Positions 55,871 to 64,000 of a stretch of DNA of 64,000 nt are shown piece after piece; the stretch's first letter is position 1, and each line of letters starts with the position of its first letter. This stretch comes from Euborellia annulipes (Eukaryota > Arthropoda > Insecta > Dermaptera > Anisolabididae). Under the pieces are notes generated by a model. That model had not been told where the DNA came from. It saw only the letters and a program-made list of their open reading frames with translations, and searched no databases. The DNA is taken from contig JAKCPI010000884.1 in assembly GCA_023213315.1 (NCBI GenBank), positions 1-64,000 of the forward strand. Reading direction: 5' to 3'. The translations under genes were made by a program, and so were the position numbers.

Positions 55871-56439
55871 CTAAAAAACAATTTTAATGTCTCGGGTGAA
55901 CATCTAGATAGGATCTTTTTACGCCAATCAATTTTTTTCACCTTGGGATTGATTAAAAATATCAATTTATAAAATATTTATTTGTATTTAGGCCTACTCT
56001 AAGATCTACGTAATTTTTAATTATTCTTTATTTATTAAATATGATACAGACATAATTTATTTTTTATTTTTAAAAATAGCAATAAAATAACTAACAATTG
56101 TAAGTATTATATTTAACACGGTTTCTAAATTCAATTTTTGAAAGTTTTTATTATTCTAATGATTAAACAAAAAATTTTGGGTGATGGTTGATAATTTTTT
56201 AAGGCCTTATCGTGCACCAGAAAAATACTTATTTAAAGATATTTCTGATATTCGAAGTCCCATTTTTGGTTGAATGCTCAGAGGAGAAGCGATTAATTAA
56301 AAAAAAAATCCCATTAAGGAACAAGAAGAGCAGAAATGAGAAGAATGAGAATTAAAGAAAAAAAAGACCTAAATAGGTTTTTGCCTTTTATATTTTTTCA
56401 AAGAAATTTATATTATGCTATTATATTTATTTTATTTTT
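55871..56439. other. Unique AT-rich DNA
   Basis: Would be intron of the candidate minus-strand exon. Nothing recognised. Confidence 0.25.
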
Positions 56440-56520
56440 CAGCATCAGAGGCCATTTAGTCACCGTCTCTATTTAATTCAATTGTTGGTAGCCAATTTAA
56501 TTGATGAATAAATTATAAAT
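56440..56520 (-). mobile_element. SINE S2 fragment
   Basis: CATCAGAGGCCATTTAGTCA, CCGTCTCTATTTAATTCAAT and TTGGTAGCC in S2 order. Confidence 0.6.
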
Positions 56521-56534
56521 TATAAGCTTATATA

Positions 56535-56790
56535 TGGACCCTGTTACGCATTAGTGTGTCAAGCGCCACTTACCGAGTTTTGAGAAAATTAACATTAAAG
56601 TTTTTTGTTTTCATTGGATTATACTGTATATAATTTTTTTTGTCAATTGTGCAAGTAACATTAAATATAAATTTTTTTAGGACATATTTCATAAAAAATA
56701 CTATTAATTATAGCATTTGAAACAATATTCCGTGCTTAACTCAATTTTTAATTTTTTGGTGCTTGACACACTAATGCATAACAGGGTCCA
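56535..56790. mobile_element. TA-flanked MITE, TGGACCCTG ends
   Basis: TGGACCCTGTTACGCATTAG with its inverse ending GCATAACAGGGTCCA; TIR 29 bp with one mismatch; TA on both sides. A second copy lies at 62,568. Confidence 0.85.
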
Positions 56791-56884
56791 TATATGGCCA
56801 ATTTTTATATTTTTTTTAAAGATTGCGTCTCATAAATATAATTAATAAAAAAATGAAATATAAATGTATAAGCATTTCTTTAAT

Positions 56885-57000
56885 AAAACATTTGTCTTGA
56901 GAGAGCCGGTCCCCTCGGGGCTCGTATAAATACAGAAAAATTTGGAAAAATTTGTCTTTGAGAGGGCTCGGGAGTCCCTCGGAGTAAATCAGGTATTTTA
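56885..57000. repeat. Diverged two-unit minisatellite relative
   Basis: TTGAGAGAGCCGG and TTTGAGAGGGCTCGGGAGTC with AATTTGGAAAAATTT between: a distant match to the units at 4.1-5.3 kb. Confidence 0.55.
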
Positions 57001-58330
57001 AAAATATTTTTTCTTTTGATTAAAAAAACAAAAGTTTCTCCACAATTCTACAAGAGAATTGATAAAAGAGTGCATTTAATCCATCCATCTTTTTTCCGTT
57101 CATAAAATAATTTATTAAGAAATATTTTAGTTTAATTATAAACAAATAAGTAGTAAGTAGCTAAGTTGTATTAAATTTTATAACAGAAAATCCGTTAACT
57201 TCTACCCAAAGTATGTCAGTGAATGTATTCGATGATAGTGTACTCTATGTTACGCTTCAATTATATTAAATACAATCCTAGTATATTTATTTTAATTGGA
57301 AAGATAAATAAATAAATCTCGAATTTATTTATATGAATTATAAAGAGATGTTTGATAACCCTAAAGTCCTGAGACCGGAAGACTTTTCTAATTAATTATC
57401 CATAACTTTGATAAGAATAAGCTTATCTCAAATGAATTTCTTATAAGACTACAAGCATTCGTCTTTATATTATTCATTACTAAGTTATTTAAATAATAAT
57501 ACCGCTTATATGGGATAAGATTTTAATAAATTGATTGAGACTGGCTGAATTGAACTGGTAAGAAGTTGAGTGACAGCTTAAAGGGCTTCTTTTCCCTTTT
57601 GAGAGCAAAAAAAAAATTAATAAAACGATCATTATCTTTTTAATATTTTTTGGGAGTGTTTAAAAAAACTTTTAGAGAGGAATGGATTACCTTTGAAATT
57701 CTGAAAAGACAATTTTTAATTAGTAATATAAAGAAAAGAATTGAAGGTGAATATTGCAGATGTTTTTAAGGTCAAAAAATATATGACTCGTCTTACTTGG
57801 AGGATATATTTCTATTGAAGAAATAAAAAGCAGATGGAAATGAATCAGTCTCTTGATAAAAGTATAATTGAGTCTTTATATAGAACCCTTAATCAAGTTT
57901 TTTTTTTTTTATATATAATTTTTTTTTTTAATGAAGAGTTCGTTGGTTGCGTCCCAGAAAATCCTTTTCGATGGCTATGAAGTGTAAATAAATAATTACA
58001 TGGAATAAGATGCACACAAGAGTGATATTTATATTATAATTACTATTGAATGTGGAGCGAACAAAATAGCGAAAAAAAGGCTTGGTTGCTTTTTGATAAA
58101 TAAAGGAATGGGACTTGAGACCTGGTGAGAGTAAATAAATGAAAACCATAACGAAATTAACAATTCTTTTAATTTTTTTTTCACCCTAATATATTTTTTT
58201 ACTACTATCTTTTTCATAATAGGTGTCGATAAGGCTTGCTCTATAGATTTCTTATAGTATAAAAATTTATTCGTTATTTCAATCCAGGAGAAGTCTCAAA
58301 AGAAAATAGCTTTCTAACATTGTGGAAATT
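57001..58330. other. Unique AT-rich DNA
   Basis: No supported feature. Confidence 0.3.
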
Positions 58331-58583
58331 AGATGTCAAATTTATAAAATATACCCGGTAAGGCCATTTTCTATTTATTAAAAATACGCAACGGAGATTG
58401 TAAAAAAATAATTATCCCGTTTTCCTTTCATATTTTTTATTTTTGAAATAGTATAACAACTATTATGATAAAGAGAGAGTATTATTAATAAATTAAAAAA
58501 TTTTTTGCAATTCGTTTGAAAGAGGATGAATCAGTGATGGGTCAAGGAGCCAAGAGTTTATTTGCTTACTAATAATCGCCCAT
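58331..58583. repeat. Second copy of the 54.6 kb segment
   Basis: AGATGTCAAATTTATAAAAT through CTAATAATCGCCCAT, nearly identical to 54,581-54,836 apart from a 3 bp indel and a few changes. No 54-mer here. Confidence 0.9.
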
Positions 58584-58784
58584 TCCCCCTCCGCGCTTCC
58601 TTTTTTTAAGCTTAGTTGGAGTTTGACATTCTGATGACCAAATGTTAAGAATTTCTAAATATAGATATAGTCTGAGAGAAAAGTCACATAGTGATATTCA
58701 TTTAAAAAAAAATTGTGTATTTGAAAGAAAAAGAAAGTTATTGTAAATAATTTTGATAATTTTTATTTTTATCTCCAATAAGGT

Positions 58785-59105
58785 TATCGTCAGTGTATTA
58801 TTGAAATGATAATTTTGCTTTGTCATTGTTTGAAAAATTTGTTTCATTTAATAGAATTTTTCCTAATTCAATGATGGTTCATGGACAAATATTGGAAAAT
58901 AATTTAATTTTAATTAGACTTTAATAAAATGGCTTGTATAAAGTCTATGTAAAGTCTAATTAAAATTAAAATATTTTCCAATATTTGTCCATGAACCATC
59001 TTTGAATTAGGAAAAATTCTATTAAATGAAACAAATTTTTCAAACACTGACAAAGCAATTATTTCAATAATACTACTATTTTGACTCTAGCGATAACTTG
59101 AAAAA
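58785..59105. mobile_element. Palindromic MITE
   Basis: TTATTGAAATGATAATTTTG, GAAAAATTTGTTTCATTTAA and GACAAATATTGGAAAATAAT pair with inverse copies downstream; centre near 58,945 (AAGTCTATGTAAAGTCTAAT). TSD not resolved. Confidence 0.75.
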
Positions 59106-59840
59106 AATAATAAATAAATAATACATAATTATGGATGTTATATTTTGATGACTAAAATGTTTAATTAATTATTTCCACTCCAAATATAACTTTTTATTTT
59201 CATATTCAGAAATAAGAAGAATTTTAGAAAATACAACAAAAAAAAATCATATTATTTGACATATTTTATCAAAGAAGTGTCAAGGTAAAAATTATTTTTG
59301 AAAAATTTCGTCCCATCTTATCTAATAAAAAAAAAAATAATAATAATAACATCAAATTTGTTGCTTTCTCCATTGAGCTAATTACAATAAATTCCATGCC
59401 TTTGCCATAGTATGATTATTTATACCATTAATAAAATTATCCACCCCACCCCATCTGAGAGGGTCTAAGATTATCTTATTTTGACCAACCAAATTTTTTA
59501 AATAATAGGATAAAAGAAATTAAGAAAAAATGAATTTTTCATTGATTTGATTGATAAAAACTTATGGAAAATATTTTTTTAAAGTATTATTATAAAGTAA
59601 TATAAGATCTAGAAAATTTTCCCCCGACCCCGCACCGCGGGAATAATAAAGGCGAAGAAAGAAGAAGATAGATCTTGAATTTTTAAGTTGGATTAATTTT
59701 AGAAATAAAAATATTTTTTTCAAGCCTCTATTATTGAACTAAATTTTTGGATCTAATAAAATTGGAAAAAAAGGAGATTAATATGGAAATGATTCTTCCT
59801 CGTTCTAGGTCAAATATTTGGGCTCTTTTTATTATAAATT
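59106..59840. other. Unique AT-rich DNA
   Basis: No supported feature. Confidence 0.3.
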
Positions 59841-60095
59841 TTGATTAAACAATATAAAGTAGAAGTATTATTTTGGAATGTTAATCTCGTTATGGAAGGA
59901 TTAATTTCTGGAACGACTCACGTCATGTTGGAACTCGAAGACATAATCAAGGTGTTGCAAAACACAATCCCAAAGGATTCCCTATTTATCTGCGGGATTC
60001 TAAACACAGACTGGCAGCAGTTAGAGGCTGGACCAGAGACGACGACCCACGCTAAACTTGCTTACCAGTTATCTACGTACAAGGCGATCCCATAG
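59841..60095 (+). other. GC-richer ORF island (possible exon)
   Basis: An 84-codon frame starting MIKQYKVEVLFWNVNLVMEG and continuing GLISGTTHVMLELEDIIKVL with mixed codon use to TAG, just before a CA microsatellite. Not repetitive here. No family recognised. The minus strand over 60,073-60,270 is also open (MASEYGPTRLFVTLF), with a donor-like CTG|GTAAGC near 60,066, so strand is uncertain. Confidence 0.25.
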
Positions 60096-60354
60096 GCAGA
60101 CACACACACACACACACAAATACATGAGAGATAAACCCAGCATCCAATGCACTGACTGATGCGACCTTCAAGTTACTGCTCTGGTCATTGTCTTTGTTGA
60201 AAAAAAGACAAAAACCGTAGGTAGTGAACAAAGTAACAAATAACCGGGTGGGTCCATATTCGGACGCCATAAGTAATAAATTAAAATTTCACTTTCAATT
60301 GAGAGATGAATAGGAAGTCATTAACCTATAGAGTCAAACGGGTAACTTACTCAC

Positions 60355-60399
60355 CAAAGTGGTAAATGAACCCAGAAAGGAAGTAAAGAGACTACTCAC
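60355..60399 (-). CDS. Candidate 45 nt microexon
   Basis: On minus, TTTTTCTTTTTGTTTCAG (acceptor) is followed by 45 bases and then the strong donor GTGAGTAAGT. Only one frame is open: VSSLFTSFLGSFTTL, 15 codons, phase-neutral. The first bases (GTGAGTAG) are themselves a donor, so alternative or recursive splicing is conceivable. No neighbouring exon identified. Confidence 0.35.
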
Positions 60400-60879
60400 C
60401 TGAAACAAAAAGAAAAAAATAGGTTAAGAAAATATAGACTATAAATAATTGATTTTTTATTTTATTTTCCAGTAGACTATTAACAAAGAGATAAATAAAG
60501 TGGAGGCTTTTTATTTTCTCATTTAATATTCAGAGAAATAAATTTTATTTGAATTTTTTATTTATTACATTTTAAAATAAAAAAAAGGGGCTTGGAGCAA
60601 TTAAAAATCAATTCATAAGATGATATTATCAGGTATCAAGTAGCTATATAATGAATTTCTCAGTCAAAATTAATATTTATTTTATTTCACTTGCAAGAAA
60701 AAAGTATGCCTTGAATAAAACGGGGGGCAGATTAAACCTTGAACTACTTTAGAATAGACAATGTTAAAAATTGGGTTTTTTTTTTATTCATTTAATTTAA
60801 ATTATGTATGAAAGAAGTTTTGCAAAGAGGGAGGGGGACAAAGATTCATAGTGTTGTGTAGAGGGTTTCGGCCCAGGAA
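60400..60879. other. Unique AT-rich DNA
   Basis: No supported feature. Confidence 0.3.
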
Positions 60880-61143
60880 CAAGGGCGGATCCAGAGGTGT
60901 TTCTCGGGGGGGGGGTAATCTGGTGTGACTCGTCGCACAGCACACTATTTTTTTTTAATTTCGGTAATTTAAAAGCGCATTCTGTACTTGTTTGCCAGAA
61001 TATAAATACACATCAAATTTTTAAGTATTAATTTTAAAAATTTTACATTAAAAATAAATTTTTTTGCGAAAAAAAGGTATTTTTTTCGAATCTCGGGGGG
61101 GGGGGGGTAATTACCCCCTTTACCCCCCCTGTATCCGCCCTTG
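60880..61143. mobile_element. hAT MITE with family A hairpin inside
   Basis: CAAGGGCGGATCCAGAGG and inverse CTGTATCCGCCCTTG; flanks CCCAGGAA / CCCAGGGG (6 of 8). Inside, GTAATCTGGTGTGACTCG and GCGCATTCTGTACTTGTTTG are a diverged family A hairpin, framed by GGGGTAATTACCCCC. Confidence 0.75.
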
Positions 61144-61296
61144 CCCAGGGGGCACTTTACTAGGTGAGGCAAAATTTGTATAAATGAATCAGGTTTCCAC
61201 TCAGATACAAAAGATGGCCGCTTATTTACCCCCAAAAGGCTTTTCTTTTGACTAATAAAAATTTGGTTAAAGCTCCTGTGTTCCACACACTTTCAA

Positions 61297-61551
61297 CAGG
61301 GGCGGATTAAAGGGGGGGGGGCGAGGGGGGGGGCGATCGCCCCCCCGAGAAGAAATTCACAATATTATAAAAACTAGTAATCTAAAGAAATTATGATTTC
61401 CGGGCTTTAATTTCAATTGAATTTGTTACCAATCAATCTAAATAAATAGGAAAGGGGTCTAAATGGCCATAGATGCCCACAAAGTCCTTAAATAAAAAAA
61501 AAAAAAAAAAAAACCGCCCCCCCCCAAAAAAATTGCATTAATCCGCCACTG
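61297..61551. mobile_element. hAT MITE, 255 bp, carrying SINE S2 sequence
   Basis: CAGGGGCGGATTAAAGG and inverse of TTAATCCGCCACTG; exact 8 bp TSD ACTTTCAA (61,289-61,296 and 61,552-61,559). Contains an S2 tail (GGGGTCTAAATGGCCATAG). Inserted in a family A hairpin. Confidence 0.9.
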
Positions 61552-61612
61552 ACTTTCAATTACCGAAGATAAGAGAAATTGTGTGCTGTGCGACCAGTCA
61601 CACCAGATTTTT
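61552..61612 (-). mobile_element. Family A terminal hairpin fragment
   Basis: TTTCAATTACCGAAGATAAG to GACCAGTCACACCAGATTTT, the target of the preceding hAT. Confidence 0.75.
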
Positions 61613-62567
61613 TTTTTTTTTTAGTTTAAATGAATTTTATAAGCATATCCCTCTCCTCGCTTTTGGAGAGATGTTTTCCCACTTTTGCTAAAAGAAGTCA
61701 TAATAAAAAAAAAAAAAAAAAAAAAATGTAGAACTTGTGTGTTTAAGGAGGTTGAAAAATACAAGTATATTTATTTTATATTAATATTTAAAAAGATAAT
61801 TACACTAATATTTCAGAATTTTTTTCAATGTATCTTTGATCTTCAAAGAGAAGGATGTTTAAAAATTTATACTTCCTGTGCAAATGTCTTTGAATGTCAG
61901 ATCTAGATCCTGAATTCTTTCTAGAAGTCATCCTTTCTATGAAAAATCATAGTAGAGAAGGCCTACCATCATTTTTAAATAATAATAAAAGTATTTAAGA
62001 ATTAATAAAAATAAAATTTGGAAATTAATTGTAATATTCATTTTCTGTTTGGATAATAGGTTGTATTATCAAAAATGAACTTCGAGAGATACTAATAAAT
62101 AAATCTTGATATAAACTGTCAGTTTAAACGACGTGACTCAGATGCATTAAAATAAAAGAATTCCTCTGAGAAATTTTTCATAAAAGAGGAAGCTTTATTG
62201 AAATTAATTGGCATTCGTCAAAAAGATCTTTCTAGAATATTTCATAAATAATATAATTATTTTACTTTCTTATAGAGCTACGCTAAAATTCTTACTTAAG
62301 GAGGAATGGTGGTTATTAAAATTTTTAAGAAGCATGATGACTGATATAGCTTTAAAGTGTTAATTTGAAGTGATGAAAAATAAAAGATGTTAATATTTAT
62401 TAGCAAAAGAGAATGAAATATGTGAGCTTAGATCAAGTGATAATGACGTTTTTATAGTCAGCTCATTCTTTTTAACTTTGAAATATAAAATACTCAAGAA
62501 AAAAGGTTTAAATATCGTTCCCAAAAATATAATGTATTTATTTAAGAAAATATAAGTCACCCATAAA
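61613..62567. other. Unique AT-rich DNA
   Basis: No supported feature. Confidence 0.3.
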
Positions 62568-62820
62568 TAAACCCTGTTATGCATTGGTGTGTCAAAGACC
62601 AAAAAAATTCAAAATCGAGTTAACCACGGAATATTGTTTCAAATGCTTTAATTAATAGTATTTTTTATGAAATATGTCCTAAAAAAATTTATATTTAATG
62701 TTACTTGCACAATTGACTACAAAAATTATATATAATCCAATGAAAACAAAAAAACTTTAATGTTAATTTTCTCAAAACTCGATGTTTGGTCTTTGACACA
62801 CCATTGCATAACAGGGTCCA
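62568..62820. mobile_element. TA-type MITE, second copy
   Basis: AACCCTGTTATGCATTGGTG and its inverse ending GCATAACAGGGTCCA; the body matches 56,535-56,790 in reverse orientation. Confidence 0.82.
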
Positions 62821-62846
62821 AATATAGGGATTTGAATAACAAAAAT

Positions 62847-63490
62847 ATGGTGTGACTGGTCGCACTTTCTCTTAATAAGAGAGGCCAAGAATTGGGCAAA
62901 ACCTAACCTTAACCCCCCGTTTATTGATTTCATTAAAAAAAAACATACATAATGTATGATTAACTCCCCTGCCAAGCAAACAATAACACTTGGAAGGGGA
63001 GTTTACAACAAACAACTTGTGGATAATAACTCATTTCGGTAATCAAAAGTTGTGTCCTGTGCTTGTCATACCAGATTTTTTTGTGTCGAGATATATTTAG
63101 TTTCCACCGATATATTAGAATTCAAGATATCAACAAATTTTGAGAAAATCGAAAAAAACTGAAAAAGTACATCAGTAATGTACTAGTACTCTTTGGCTGA
63201 TTTTGATTAAAAGTTTATTTTCACGCCCTAGGGGGGTGCCTAACTTAAATATAAAATTTAAACCTACTAGGTCTTTTCGATATTGAGATATTTTGTTCAC
63301 AGACAGACCATGTCGCGAAACCTACTTTTTTGGATTCAGGGGACCTCAAAAAGTGTATATCCATCAAAATCTCGACATCGAATTTTTGACATGAATCCAA
63401 TACTTTCTCTCTCTATTTAGAATATAATATAATAATATATATTATATATATTACATATATACCTACATAGGTTTAAGAGAAAGTAAAAAT
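62847..63490 (+). mobile_element. Family A copy with disrupted hairpin
   Basis: GGTGTGACTGGTCGCACTTT, then about 150 bp of foreign DNA, including AACTCCCCTGCCAAG with its inverse CTTGGAAGGGGAG, inserted in the hairpin. Family A resumes at GTAATCAAAAGTTGTG and ends AAGAGAAAGTAAAA. No expanded microsatellite. Confidence 0.8.
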
Positions 63491-64000
63491 ACAATTTTCC
63501 TTTATTTGAAATAAATATTAAAAATAAAAATAAAAATTAATAAATATTAATATTCAAAAATTATTTTAGGTCATTTAGGTTCAGTCCATGGGCAGCCCCC
63601 CCCACCTCCCCCTTCCAAACGTAAAATAAAAATAAAAAAAGAAAAAATATAGGCCTAAATAAAAAACTGAAAAATTCACGCCATCTGTGAGAAGATATAA
63701 ACTACGAGTGGCGTCATCCCCTATTCCCAGTTAGGTTGTGGCATTTAGGCTTATAAATTAAAAAAATGGATATTAGAAAAGTTTCCGGGGTCTCTTCCGT
63801 ATTGAGCTGGATAGGCCAATGGTTCAGTCCATGTTTATTTAAGTCATTTGTAGCCAACCAATAATGTTAAAATAAATTTTATCCCTTCATGGAGGCTACA
63901 CTACTCGGCAAAATGAAATGAAGGAATAATCTCGGGGCTTTTTTTCTTGCCCAGTAGTGCTATTAGTTAACCCTTGGATCATAAAACAAGAGCCTCTTCT
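63491..64000. other. SINE-like remnants and unique DNA
   Basis: GTTCAGTCCATGTTTATTTA, AGTCATTTGTAGCCAACC (63,822-63,870) and GGTTCAGTCCATGGGC (63,579) resemble S1/S2 body motifs next to C-rich tracts. Window ends in unique sequence. Confidence 0.35.

Noticed and set aside
1..64000. CRISPR arrays, rRNA genes, bacterial or viral operons
   Set aside because: Direct repeats here are minisatellites or transposons; no rRNA segments, ribosome-binding patterns or dense coding seen.

Overview
This is AT-rich metazoan nuclear DNA, most likely from an invertebrate. It is packed with tRNA-derived SINEs, hAT, Tc1/mariner and Helitron-type non-autonomous DNA elements, microsatellites, and hairpin elements carrying hammerhead-ribozyme motifs. 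CpG-to-TpG decay between repeat copies and intron-type splice signals also point to a eukaryote. I cannot name the species; an arthropod such as a crustacean is only a guess. I see no rRNA, CRISPR array, bacterial operon, complete multi-exon gene or intact transposase/reverse-transcriptase ORF. Most long ORFs are chance ORFs in repeats or microsatellites.

Layout. 0-6.6 kb: a 650-700 bp repeat called family A here (copies at 0.5 and 3.8-5.5 kb), Helitron-type ends, a 16-copy 57-82 bp minisatellite inside a terminal-inverted-repeat (TIR) element nested in family A, and a SINE split by a hAT element. 6.6-13.7 kb: mostly unique AT-rich DNA plus a 1.24 kb foldback element. 13.7-18 kb: family A, a TA-flanked MITE and SINEs. 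18.3-22 kb: the most gene-like stretch, with GC-richer ORF islands, a candidate promoter and first exon on the minus strand, and a large inverted repeat. 23-30 kb: nested family A and SINEs. 26.0, 30.2, 44.9, 46.3 and 53.0 kb: hairpin elements with hammerhead cores. 30.9-37.5 kb: more family A, including a stretch that looks like poorly polished sequence. 40.0-42.3 kb: a 2 kb hAT that split a tRNA-like sequence lying inside an inverted repeat. 43-51.5 kb: Helitron, nested SINE/hAT and mariner MITEs. 54.5-59 kb: a 256 bp segment present twice, one copy flanked by 54 bp direct repeats, and palindromic MITEs. 59.8-64 kb: weak exon candidates, two hAT MITEs and family A.

The most interesting content is the hairpin family at 26.0, 30.2, 44.9, 46.3 and 53.0 kb. 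Its arms contain minimal type I hammerhead motifs: a CTGANGA core, a closed stem II, GAAAC-GTC with a two-base-pair stem III, and stem I with an internal loop. Elements carry 12-15 bp target-site duplications (TSDs), as expected for retroposition. This matches what is known of Penelope-like elements and animal retrozymes, but here the ribozymes sit in inverted, head-to-head arms. Four copies look intact in their core and others show core-breaking changes. Family A also has Helentron-like architecture (subterminal inverted repeats, hairpin ends, internal microsatellite).
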